Assembly (NCBI GenBank): GCA_020056545.1
Contig: JAGVHM010000139.1
Coordinates: 1 to 5,821, forward strand
From: a bacterium
GTDB lineage: Bacteria; Desulfobacterota; Deferrimicrobia; Deferrimicrobiales; Deferrimicrobiaceae
Direction: 5' to 3'
Length of the DNA: 5,821 nucleotides
Part shown: in pieces, positions 1-5,821 of the stretch
Position numbering within the stretch: position 1 is the stretch's first letter
Layout of the letters: each line of letters starts with the position of its first letter
Made by a program: the position numbers and the translations under genes
The notes under the pieces: model-generated
The model's database searches: none
Told to the model about the DNA's origin: nothing
The model's input: only the letters and a program-made list of their open reading frames with translations

Positions 1-1
1 G

Positions 2-601
2 ATGGAAGTGGTGGAAATGGTCCTGGGCGGGACCGTCAACAAGAAGATCGTCGCGCTCATAAACCGGTTCGGTGGGAAGGCGATCGGCCTGACCGGGAAG
101 GACGGGGGGCTGATCCAGGCGAAGAAACATACCACCCCCGGACGGGACGGCCTGCCGCTCGACCTGGGCATGGTCGGGGAAGTCACTGGCGTGAGACCGG
201 ACGTCCTGCGCGGAATGGAGCGGGACGGCTTCGTGCCGGTCATAGCGCCGATCGGCGTCGGGCCGGAGGGCGAGGCGTACAACATCAACGGCGACACCGC
301 AGCCGCGGAGGTCGCCGCGGCGGTGGCAGCGGAGAAGTTCATTCTCCTCACGGATGTGCCGGGAGTCCTCGACCGGAAGGCGGAGCGGATCTCCACGATG
401 ACCGCCGCCGAGGCCGAAGGCGCGATCCGGGAAGGGCTTATCACCGGGGGGATGATACCCAAGGTCGAGTGCGGCCTGACAGCGCTCCGCAAGGGCGTGA
501 ACAAGGTCCATATCCTCGACGGTCGGGTCCCGCACAGCGTTCTCCTCGAGATCTTCACCGACGCGGGGATCGGCACCGAGATCACGCGGGCTCCGTGTTA
601 A
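2..601 (+). CDS. argB: Acetylglutamate kinase (ArgB), 5'-truncated by the window edge
   Basis: ArgB phosphorylates N-acetyl-L-glutamate with ATP, the second step of arginine synthesis, in the cytoplasm. The frame is open from the left edge. The visible 199 residues align with roughly the last two thirds of a family usually about 290-300 residues long, so the first Met here is internal and the true start lies upstream. Landmarks in window numbering: the VNKKIVALIN helix (12-21), GLTGKDGGLI (29-38), the substrate-binding NINGD motif (94-98, often NINAD), TDVPGVL (117-123), GGMIPKVEC (149-157) with the conserved Lys154, and the closing LLEIFTDAGIGTEI (181-194). The stop TAA is at 599-601, at or just before the argD start. 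The N-terminal helix that helps identify arginine-inhibited hexameric forms is outside the window, so feedback control cannot be judged. Identification is very secure. Confidence 0.97.
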   Translation: MEVVEMVLGGTVNKKIVALINRFGGKAIGLTGKDGGLIQAKKHTTPGRDGLPLDLGMVGEVTGVRPDVLRGMERDGFVPVIAPIGVGPEGEAYNINGDTAAAEVAAAVAAEKFILLTDVPGVLDRKAERISTMTAAEAEGAIREGLITGGMIPKVECGLTALRKGVNKVHILDGRVPHSVLLEIFTDAGIGTEITRAPC

Positions 602-1812
602 GGGGGACGGTCCTGGGCACCGCAGACATCATCGAATTGACCGGGAAGTACCAGATGGCGAACTACGCCAGGTCCCCGGTCGCTTTCGTGCGCGGCGAAG
701 GGGCGAAGCTCTTCGATGCCGAGGGGCGGGAGTACCTGGATTTTCTGGGCGGCATCGCCGTGGCTCTTCTGGGACACGCGCACCCGGAGGTGACGCGCGC
801 CATCGCCGGGCAGGCGGGGACCCTGCTGCACGCCTCGAACCTGTTCCACGTGCCGGTCCAGTCGGAGGCCGCCAGGCTGATCTCGGAGGCCACCATCGGC
901 GGCAAGGTGTTCCTCTGCAACAGCGGCACCGAGGCGAACGAAGCTGCGATAAAGCTCGCGCGGAAGTGGCATTCCGACCGGGGAAAGGAAGGGGTGTTCG
1001 AGTTTGTCGTGCTCGAGGGATCCTTCCACGGCCGGACCTACGGAGGCCTTTCCGCCACTGGACAGCCGAAGTTCCACAAGGGGTTCGAGCCGATGCTGCC
1101 CGGCTTCGTGATGGTTCCTTACGGCGATGTCCGGGCGCTTGAAGGCGCTCTTTCGGACCGGACGTGCGCCTTTTTATTCGAGCCCATCCAGGGTGAGAGC
1201 GGTGTTCGGATGCCCCCGCCCGGCTATCTGAAGGAGGCGGAGCGGCTCTGCCGGGAGAGGGGGATTCTCCTGGTGGCGGACGAGATCCAGACGGGGCTGG
1301 GACGGACCGGGGCGATACTCGCATGTGAGCGGTTCGGCATTGCGCCCGATATCGTCACCCTTGCAAAAGGATTGGCCAACGGGCTTCCCCTTGGGGCGGC
1401 AGTGGCGCGGGACGAGGTGGCCGCGGCGTTCGGCCCCGGCTCGCACGGCAGCACTTTCGGGGGAAACCCCGTCTGCTGCGCGGCGGCGAAGGTCGTCCTC
1501 GAAACCCTGAGGTCGCCTGGGTTCCTCAAGGAGGTTTCCCGGAAGGGAGAGATCTTCAGAAACGGGCTTTCGGACCTTGCGTCGCGCAGAACGGACGTGC
1601 GGGAGGTCCGGGGGATGGGGCTGATGCTCGCCATTGAAATGGATGTCGAGACGAAGGAGATCGCGCAGCGTGCCTTGCAGAACGGGCTTGTGATAAACGC
1701 CACCTCGGGAAACGTCCTGCGGTTCCTGCCGCCCCTGACGGTGGATGACGGGGAGATTCGGAAAGCGCTGAACCTGTTGTGGGACTCCCTGCCGACGGAG
1801 GGACGCAAGTGA
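595..1812 (+). CDS. argD: Acetylornithine aminotransferase (ArgD), start uncertain
   Basis: ArgD is a cytoplasmic PLP-dependent class III aminotransferase that interconverts N-acetylglutamate semialdehyde and N-acetylornithine using glutamate. From GTG 595 the product is 405 residues. Visible motifs are NSGTEANEAAIKLARKW (cofactor phosphate region), GSFHGRTYGGLSATG, FEPIQGESGV, VADEIQTGLGRTG with the PLP-ring aspartate, TLAKGLANGLPLGA with the Schiff-base lysine (codon 1366-1368, residue 258) and HGSTFGGNPV. Three starts compete. GTG 595 overlaps the argB stop but lacks a clear ribosome site. CTG 613 lies 6 bases after AGGGGG. ATG 655 lies 6 bases after GGGAAG but would drop the family-like DIIELTGKYQ segment. 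GTG 595 is chosen as the first conventional start that retains that segment. The family is known in some bacteria to serve also as succinyl-diaminopimelate aminotransferase; nothing here tests that. Confidence 0.95.
   Translation: MLRGTVLGTADIIELTGKYQMANYARSPVAFVRGEGAKLFDAEGREYLDFLGGIAVALLGHAHPEVTRAIAGQAGTLLHASNLFHVPVQSEAARLISEATIGGKVFLCNSGTEANEAAIKLARKWHSDRGKEGVFEFVVLEGSFHGRTYGGLSATGQPKFHKGFEPMLPGFVMVPYGDVRALEGALSDRTCAFLFEPIQGESGVRMPPPGYLKEAERLCRERGILLVADEIQTGLGRTGAILACERFGIAPDIVTLAKGLANGLPLGAAVARDEVAAAFGPGSHGSTFGGNPVCCAAAKVVLETLRSPGFLKEVSRKGEIFRNGLSDLASRRTDVREVRGMGLMLAIEMDVETKEIAQRALQNGLVINATSGNVLRFLPPLTVDDGEIRKALNLLWDSLPTEGRK
601..606 (+). promoter_or_regulatory. Purine-rich ribosome binding site candidate for argD
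   Basis: AGGGGG begins on the last base of the argB stop codon. It lies 6 bases before CTG 613 and about 49 bases before ATG 655. It is downstream of GTG 595, so it cannot serve that start. If functional, it argues for initiation at CTG 613, which would give the N-terminal length I recall as usual for ArgD, about 14 residues before the KYxM motif. It could also be chance purine richness in a G-rich genome. Confidence 0.4.
1797..1801 (+). promoter_or_regulatory. Shine-Dalgarno GGAGG for argF, inside the end of argD
   Basis: GGAGG at 1797-1801 lies 7 bases before GTG 1809 and within the last codons of argD. It decides the argF start: the in-frame ATG at 1779 lies upstream of this site and would add ten residues (MGLPADGGTQ) that do not look like an OTCase N-terminus. 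Confidence 0.85.
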
Positions 1813-2723
1813 AGAAGGACTTCCTGCGGATCCTGAACCTGACAAGCCGGGAACTCCTCGCTCTCCTTTCTTCAGGCCGGGAGTGGAAGCGCAAGGGGGG
1901 GCGACGGGGAGCGCCGCGCCCGCTGGGGGGAAAGACTCTTGCGATGATATTCCAGAAGGCCTCCACCCGCACGCGGGTGTCGTTCGAGGTCGGCATGACA
2001 CGGCTGGGCGGGCATGCCCTCTTCCTGTCTCCCGCGGATACCCAGATTTCACGGGGGGAGCCGGTCCGGGACACCGCCAGGGCGCTCTCCCGATACGTCG
2101 ACGGAATCATGATCCGGACGTTCCTCCAGGAGACGGTCGAGGAGATGGCTTCGGCGGCGACCGTGCCCGTGATAAACGGCCTGACCGACACTCACCACCC
2201 ATGCCAGGTTCTCGCGGACCTCATGACGGCGCAGGAGCGGGGATTCGATCTTCGAAGGATGAAAGTCGCCTTCATAGGCGACGGCAACAATGTGGCGAAT
2301 TCGTGGGTGGAGGCTGCGCACCTTCTGGGATTCACGCTCCGTCTGGCCTGTCCGAAAGGGTTCGAGCCGAGCGCGCGGGTCATGCGGGAAGCATCGGCGG
2401 ACGGGAAAGGCGACGTCCGTATCGTTCGCGATCCGGCGGAGGCCGCGAGGGACGCGGACGTCCTGTACACGGACGTGTGGACAAGCATGGGGCAGGAGAA
2501 GGAGCGGAGACGGCGCCTCGCGGCTTTCCGCGGCTTCGGCATCGACGCCGGCCTCCTTGGGACCGCCCGGAAAGGCGCTATAGTCATGCACTGCCTGCCC
2601 GCCCACCGTGGCGAGGAGATCACGGACGAGGTGATGGAGGGACCGCAGTCGGCCGTGTTCGACGAGGCGGAGAACCGGATGCACGTCCAGATGGCTCTCC
2701 TGGAAAGGCTCATCCCACATTAA
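1809..2723 (+). CDS. argF: Ornithine carbamoyltransferase (ArgF)
   Basis: ArgF joins carbamoyl phosphate and ornithine to form citrulline in the cytoplasm; members are typically trimers. The product from GTG 1809 is 304 residues, the usual family length. Motifs in order: STRTR (residues 52-56) for carbamoyl phosphate, HPCQ (130-133), FIGDGNNVANSW opening the ornithine-binding domain, DVWTSMG with the SMG loop (226-228), and HCLPAHRG (261-268) with the conserved Cys262. The HCLPAHRG form and the intact SMG loop favour true ornithine carbamoyltransferase over acetylornithine or other transcarbamylases. The start GTG shares bases with the argD stop (GTGA), which suggests translational coupling. 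A G7 run at 1895-1901 lies in the basic linker before the STRTR region, and the frame stays intact across it. Confidence 0.97.
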   Translation: MKKDFLRILNLTSRELLALLSSGREWKRKGGRRGAPRPLGGKTLAMIFQKASTRTRVSFEVGMTRLGGHALFLSPADTQISRGEPVRDTARALSRYVDGIMIRTFLQETVEEMASAATVPVINGLTDTHHPCQVLADLMTAQERGFDLRRMKVAFIGDGNNVANSWVEAAHLLGFTLRLACPKGFEPSARVMREASADGKGDVRIVRDPAEAARDADVLYTDVWTSMGQEKERRRRLAAFRGFGIDAGLLGTARKGAIVMHCLPAHRGEEITDEVMEGPQSAVFDEAENRMHVQMALLERLIPH

Positions 2724-2728
2724 CGGAC

Positions 2729-2733
2729 GGAGG
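2729..2733 (+). promoter_or_regulatory. Shine-Dalgarno GGAGG selecting a TTG start for argG
   Basis: GGAGG lies in the 18-base gap after the argF stop, 8 bases before TTG 2742 and 17 bases before the alternative GTG 2751. The spacing favours TTG. This also gives the family-like N-terminus [18 protein letters not shown]. Confidence 0.85.
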
Positions 2734-2741
2734 AAGCGAAA

Positions 2742-3950
2742 TTGGAAAAGGTGAAGAAGGTCGTTCTCGCTTATTCGGGGGGGCTGGACACCTCGGTCAT
2801 CCTGAAATGGCTTATCGAAAAATACGAATGCGAGGTTATCGCCTTCGTGGCCGACCTTGGACAGGGCGAGGAGCTTGCACCCGTCCGCGCCAAGGCGAAA
2901 AAAACCGGCGCGTCGAAGGTGTACATCGAGGACGTCAAGGACGAGTTCGTCCGCGACTTCATCTTCCCGGCGCTGATGGCGAACGCCGTCTACGAGGGAT
3001 CGTATCTGTTGGGGACCTCCATCGCACGCCCGCTGATCGCCAAGAAACAGATCGAAGTGGCCAGGAGGGAGAAGGCCGACTCCGTCTCCCACGGCGCCAC
3101 CGGCAAGGGGAACGACCAGGTGCGGTTCGAACTCACCTATTATGCCCTCATGCCCGGCATCAACGTGATCGTGCCGTGGAGGGAGTGGGACCTGACCTCC
3201 CGCACGGACCTCGTGAACTACGCGAAGAGGCACGGCATACCCACGCCGGTCACCGCTAAGAAGCCGTACTCCAGCGACCGCAACCTGATGCACATAAGCT
3301 TCGAGGGCGGGATACTGGAAGACCCTTGGGTCGAGCCTCCCGAGGACATGTTCGTCCTGACCCGGTCCCCCGAGAAAGCCCCGAACCGCCCGGTTTACGT
3401 CGAGGTGGATTTCGTCAAGGGGATCCCGACCGCCGTCGACGGGAAGCGGATGGGACCGGCGAAGCTCCTGGCGCATCTTAACAAGTTGGGGGGAACGCAC
3501 GGAATCGGGCGGGTCGACCTGGTGGAGAACCGGTACGTCGGGATGAAGTCGCACGGCGTGTACGAGACACCGGGCGGGACGATCCTCCACGCCGCCCATC
3601 GCGCGGTCGAGTCGGTCACCCTCGACCGGGAAGTGATGCATCTGCGGGATTCGCTGATGCCGAAGTTCGCCGAGCTCATCTATTACGGGTACTGGTATTC
3701 CCCGGAGATGGACCTTCTGAAGGGGATGATCGAGAAGACCCAGGAAAACGTGACCGGAACCGCGCGGCTCAAGCTGTACAAGGGGAACTGCTCCGTCGTG
3801 GGCCGGAAGAGCCCGGTCTCCCTCTACCGGACCGATTTCGCCACCTTCGAGAAGGAGACGGTCTTCAACCAGGCGGACGCGACCGGGTTCATCAAGATCA
3901 ACGCGCTGCGCCTCAAGATCCTGTCGATGCTTTCGAGCAGGAAAGGCTGA
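2742..3950 (+). CDS. argG: Argininosuccinate synthase (ArgG)
   Basis: ArgG condenses citrulline and aspartate with ATP, via a citrullyl-AMP intermediate, to argininosuccinate in the cytoplasm; the family forms tetramers. The 402-residue product has the usual length of the short ArgG type. The N-terminal ATP pyrophosphatase loop [10 protein letters not shown] is at residues 10-19. The citrulline/aspartate signature [12 protein letters not shown] is at 119-130, followed by [15 protein letters not shown] (182-196) and the C-terminal catalytic-domain segment [20 protein letters not shown] (256-275). The start is TTG, supported by a well-spaced GGAGG. The gene begins 18 bases after argF and ends 7 bases before argH, consistent with one operon. 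No disabling changes are seen. Confidence 0.97.
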   Translation: MEKVKKVVLAYSGGLDTSVILKWLIEKYECEVIAFVADLGQGEELAPVRAKAKKTGASKVYIEDVKDEFVRDFIFPALMANAVYEGSYLLGTSIARPLIAKKQIEVARREKADSVSHGATGKGNDQVRFELTYYALMPGINVIVPWREWDLTSRTDLVNYAKRHGIPTPVTAKKPYSSDRNLMHISFEGGILEDPWVEPPEDMFVLTRSPEKAPNRPVYVEVDFVKGIPTAVDGKRMGPAKLLAHLNKLGGTHGIGRVDLVENRYVGMKSHGVYETPGGTILHAAHRAVESVTLDREVMHLRDSLMPKFAELIYYGYWYSPEMDLLKGMIEKTQENVTGTARLKLYKGNCSVVGRKSPVSLYRTDFATFEKETVFNQADATGFIKINALRLKILSMLSSRKG

Positions 3951-3957
3951 AAGGAAG

Positions 3958-5331
3958 ATGGGGAAGAAGAAGGCCTGGGGAGGTCGGTTCGACGGGGGGA
4001 CGGACCGGTTCGTCGAGGAGTTCACCGCCTCGATCCCGTTCGACGTCCTTCTGTACCGTCAGGACATCGCCGGGAGCATCGCCCATGCGCGGATGCTTGG
4101 AAAGCAGAAGATTATCCCGAGGGCGGAAGCGGAACGGATCATATCGGCGCTGGAGGCGATCCGGAAGGAGATAGAGGCGGGGAAGATGTCATTCGACATG
4201 TCGGATGAGGACATCCACATGGCCGTGGAAAAGCGTCTCATCCAGAAGGTGGGAAAGTCGGGCGGAAAGCTGCACACCGGGAGAAGCCGCAACGACCAGG
4301 TCGCCCTCGACCTGCGGCTCTACCTGCGTGACGAGATCGACGGCATACTCGCGCTGGCCGGAAAGGTGAAGGAAAGGATCCTCCTCCGGGCCGGGGAGTG
4401 CTTAGGCGTCGTGATGCCCGGCTACACACACGTCCAGAGGGCGCAGCCGGTCCTCTTCTCCCATCACCTCCTGGCGTACCACGAGATGTTCACGCGCGAC
4501 GAGGAGCGGTTCAGGGACGCGAGGCGGCGAGCCAACGTCTCGCCCCTCGGGGCGGGTGCGCTTGCGGGGACGACGTTCCCGCTGGACAGGGAATCCGTGG
4601 CGCGGGAGCTCGGAATGGACGGCTTATGCGAGAACAGCATCGACGCCGTTTCCGACCGCGACTTCGTCGCAGACTTCCTTTTCGCCTGCGCGGTGGCGAT
4701 GATGCACCTGTCCCGCCTGACCGAGGAGATGGTCTACTGGTCTTCCGCCGAGTTCGGCTTTATCTCCCTTCCGGACAAGCTATGCACCGGCAGCAGCATC
4801 ATGCCGCAGAAGAAGAACCCGGACGTGGCCGAGCTGATCCGGGGAAAGACGGGCCGCGCGTACGGCAACCTGGTGAACCTGCTCACCCTCATGAAGGGGC
4901 TCCCCCTTTCCTACAACCGGGACATGCAGGAGGACAAGGAACCGGTGTTCGATTCCGCCCGCACCGTCAAGGAGTCGCTCATCGGCGCGGCACTTCTCCT
5001 CGAGGGGATGACCGTGAACGAAGAACGGATGCGCGCCGCCTGCGACGACGGGTTCCTCACCGCTACCGATCTGGCGGACTACCTGGCGCGGAAGGGGGTC
5101 CCGTTCCGTAAAGCCCACGAGATCACGGGCAGGATCGTCCGCTTCTGCGAGGAGGGTGGAAAGCGGCTCAAGGATTTGGGCCTGAAGGAGCTGCGGTCCT
5201 TCCACGCGGCGATCGGCGAGGACGTCCGGGACGCCATCTCCCTTTCACACTCCGTCCGCCTCCGGAACACCCGGGGGGGGACCGGTCCGGCGACGGTCCG
5301 GCGGCGCCTCGAAGAGCTGAAGAAAAAATGA
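3958..5331 (+). CDS. argH: Argininosuccinate lyase (ArgH)
   Basis: ArgH cleaves argininosuccinate to arginine and fumarate, the last step of the pathway. It belongs to the fumarase/aspartase superfamily, whose members are homotetramers in the cytoplasm. The 457-residue length is typical. Visible motifs are the N-terminal WGGRF (7-11), HTGRSRNDQVA (106-116), GYTHVQRAQPV (155-165) with the conserved Thr157-His158 pair, the superfamily signature GSSIMPQKKNPD (278-289) carrying the catalytic serine loop, and the C-terminal NTRGGTGPATV (437-447). The ATG lies 7 bases after the argG stop. AAGGAAG runs directly into it, an unusually short ribosome-site spacing, and no alternative start is seen. The stop TGA overlaps the next ATG as ATGA. 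A G8 run and a short tandem repeat lie near the 3' end, but the frame is intact there. Confidence 0.97.
   Translation: MGKKKAWGGRFDGGTDRFVEEFTASIPFDVLLYRQDIAGSIAHARMLGKQKIIPRAEAERIISALEAIRKEIEAGKMSFDMSDEDIHMAVEKRLIQKVGKSGGKLHTGRSRNDQVALDLRLYLRDEIDGILALAGKVKERILLRAGECLGVVMPGYTHVQRAQPVLFSHHLLAYHEMFTRDEERFRDARRRANVSPLGAGALAGTTFPLDRESVARELGMDGLCENSIDAVSDRDFVADFLFACAVAMMHLSRLTEEMVYWSSAEFGFISLPDKLCTGSSIMPQKKNPDVAELIRGKTGRAYGNLVNLLTLMKGLPLSYNRDMQEDKEPVFDSARTVKESLIGAALLLEGMTVNEERMRAACDDGFLTATDLADYLARKGVPFRKAHEITGRIVRFCEEGGKRLKDLGLKELRSFHAAIGEDVRDAISLSHSVRLRNTRGGTGPATVRRRLEELKKK
5283..5303 (+). repeat. Short tandem repeat CGGTCCGGCG x2 in the 3' end of argH
   Basis: CGGTCCGGCG occurs at 5283-5292 and again at 5294-5303, one base apart (11-base period). 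It directly follows a G8 run (5273-5280) and overlaps the 10-base palindrome GGACCGGTCC (5279-5288). It encodes part of the conserved GGTGPATVRRR tail of ArgH, so coding constraint in a G+C-rich gene may explain it. Confidence 0.5.
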
Positions 5332-5465
5332 GCGGTCGGATTCGGAGGGCCTGCGCGGGCCTGCTTCTGATCGTGTCGCTGTGCGCCGCGCATGGCTGCG
5401 GCCGCAAGGCGAAGCCGGAGCCGCTGCGGACGTCCGGCACGGTATTTTTCATTCACTATTCGTAG
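5328..5465 (+). CDS. Small lipoprotein, probable LptM (YifL)-like
   Basis: This is a 45-residue product. It opens with a basic N-terminus (SGRIRR), then a hydrophobic core ([12 protein letters not shown]) and then AHGC, with Cys24 as the likely lipidated residue after signal peptidase II cleavage. The predicted mature peptide is only 22 residues and begins [10 protein letters not shown]. This resembles the CGxKGPLxxP start of LptM/YifL lipoproteins, which help the LPS-transport protein LptD mature at the outer membrane. In several Proteobacteria such a gene sits just upstream of lysA or dapF, so its place before lysA fits. The start overlaps the argH stop as ATGA, and the stop is 10 bases before lysA. 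Oddities are His at lipobox position -2, loss of the GP pair, and a hydrophobic tail (TVFFIHYS) encoded by AT-rich DNA. The lipoprotein call is fairly firm; the LptM assignment is inference. Confidence 0.72.
   Translation: MSGRIRRACAGLLLIVSLCAAHGCGRKAKPEPLRTSGTVFFIHYS
5443..5460 (+). other. AT-rich patch at the end of the lipoprotein gene
   Basis: Fifteen of these 18 bases are A or T, in sharp contrast to the G+C-rich surroundings. The patch encodes the hydrophobic tail of the small lipoprotein and lies just before the lysA ribosome site. It could keep the lysA initiation region unstructured or hold a weak promoter -10 region, since TATTTT and CACTAT are loose matches. No matching -35 hexamer was found, so no promoter is called. 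Confidence 0.4.
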
Positions 5466-5472
5466 AGGTGAT
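5465..5472 (+). promoter_or_regulatory. Strong extended Shine-Dalgarno for lysA
   Basis: GAGGTGAT matches eight bases of the usual complement to the 16S rRNA 3' end. Its GAGG part lies 7 bases before ATG 5476. It starts on the last base of the preceding lipoprotein gene's stop codon. It fixes the lysA start, and it is a longer match than those before the arg genes, suggesting efficient independent initiation of lysA. Confidence 0.85.
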
Positions 5473-5475
5473 CCG

Positions 5476-5821
5476 ATGCATCATTTCGAGGCAAGGCGGG
5501 GGGAGCTGCACTGCGAAGCGGTGCCGCTGCGCAGGATCGCGGAGTCGGTGGGTACCCCCGCGTACGTATACAGCCATGCCACGCTCTCACACCATTACCG
5601 GGTGTTCGACGAGGCGTTTTCGGGGATGCCGCACCTCATCTGCTACTCGATGAAGGCGAACTCCAACGGGTCGGTGATTCGGACGTTCACGAACCTGGGC
5701 AGCGGCGCGGACATCGTGTCGGGCGGAGAGCTCGCCCGTGCGCTCGCCGCCGGCGCGCCTCCCTCGAAGATCGTCTACTCGGGGGTGGGGAAGCACATCT
5801 GGGAGATCGAGGAAGCCCTGC
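5476..5821 (+). CDS. lysA: Diaminopimelate decarboxylase (LysA), 3'-truncated by the window edge
   Basis: LysA decarboxylates meso-2,6-diaminopimelate to L-lysine, the final lysine step, in the cytoplasm. It is a fold-type III PLP enzyme related to ornithine decarboxylases. Only 115 residues are visible of a family usually near 415, and the frame is open at the right edge. Family landmarks are the N-terminal [13 protein letters not shown], the PLP-lysine motif CYSMKANSN with Lys60, [16 protein letters not shown], and KIVYSGVGK. The ATG at 5476 is supported by a strong ribosome site and by a family-like beginning (MHHFEAR). The gene follows the small lipoprotein gene by 10 bases, which suggests transcription together with the arginine genes. 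The rest, including the C-terminal barrel with its catalytic cysteine and substrate-binding residues, is outside the window. Confidence 0.96.
   Translation, partial: MHHFEARRGELHCEAVPLRRIAESVGTPAYVYSHATLSHHYRVFDEAFSGMPHLICYSMKANSNGSVIRTFTNLGSGADIVSGGELARALAAGAPPSKIVYSGVGKHIWEIEEAL

Noticed and set aside
1779..1808. An upstream ATG at 1779 as the argF start
   Set aside because: It precedes the GGAGG at 1797-1801, would overlap argD by 34 bases and adds ten residues unlike an OTCase N-terminus.
2724..2741. A terminator or regulatory element in the argF-argG gap, the longest gap in the window
   Set aside because: The 18 bases are taken up by the ribosome binding site, with no hairpin or T-run.
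1883..3259. A 458-codon plus-strand open frame in another phase, spanning argF and argG
   Set aside because: Its translation is low-complexity Arg/Gly/Pro-rich, it crosses a gene boundary and overlaps two conserved genes, so it is a composition artefact.
2049..4025. A 658-codon open frame on the minus strand opposite argF, argG and the start of argH
   Set aside because: It lies entirely antisense to well-supported enzymes, shows no recognisable domain, and is expected where G+C-rich third positions remove stops from the opposite strand.
4398..5111. A 237-codon plus-strand open frame inside argH in a different phase
   Set aside because: It lies wholly within conserved ArgH coding sequence, is Arg/Gly-rich and has no family-like motifs.
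5279..5288. The palindrome GGACCGGTCC as an operator or terminator stem
   Set aside because: It has no loop or T-run, lies in conserved ArgH codons, and ten-base palindromes of this composition are plausible by chance in G+C-rich DNA.
5416..5460. A possible sigma-70 promoter for lysA in the AT-rich patch
   Set aside because: Only loose -10 matches are present and there is no TTGACA-like element at the right distance.
5381..5653. A 90-codon plus-strand frame crossing the lipoprotein gene and lysA
   Set aside because: It conflicts with the clear LysA frame and its ribosome site, and its translation is Arg/Cys/Ser-rich with no recognised feature.

Overview
The window is a tightly packed, G+C-rich stretch read entirely from the + strand. 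It carries the end of argB, complete argD, argF, argG and argH, a 45-residue small lipoprotein gene, and the first part of lysA. Most codons end in G or C. The gene order, with arginine genes running through a small lipoprotein gene into lysA, and the style of the LysA and ArgG N-termini suggest a Gram-negative deltaproteobacterium-like organism (Desulfuromonadota/Geobacter type). This is a judgement from recalled family sequences; no search was run.

Layout: 2-601 is the C-terminal two thirds of acetylglutamate kinase (ArgB), cut by the left edge. About 595-1812 is acetylornithine aminotransferase (ArgD). 1809-2723 is ornithine carbamoyltransferase (ArgF). 2742-3950 is argininosuccinate synthase (ArgG). 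3958-5331 is argininosuccinate lyase (ArgH). 5328-5465 is a small lipoprotein resembling LptM/YifL. 5476-5821 is the N-terminal part of diaminopimelate decarboxylase (LysA), cut by the right edge.

The genes overlap by a few bases (argD/argF as GTGA, argH/lipoprotein as ATGA, perhaps argB/argD) or are separated by 7 to 18 bases. No terminator or convincing promoter is visible between them, so they probably form one polycistronic, translationally coupled unit. ArgB and ArgD carry N-acetylglutamate towards N-acetylornithine. ArgF, ArgG and ArgH convert ornithine to citrulline, argininosuccinate and then arginine. ArgC (between ArgB and ArgD) and the deacetylating step (ArgJ or ArgE) are not in this window. 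LysA makes lysine from meso-diaminopimelate.

No previously undescribed system is visible. The points most worth a second look are the tiny lipoprotein gene between argH and lysA, its odd lipobox and AT-rich end, and the uncertain argD start, where a good ribosome binding site sits in front of a CTG codon.
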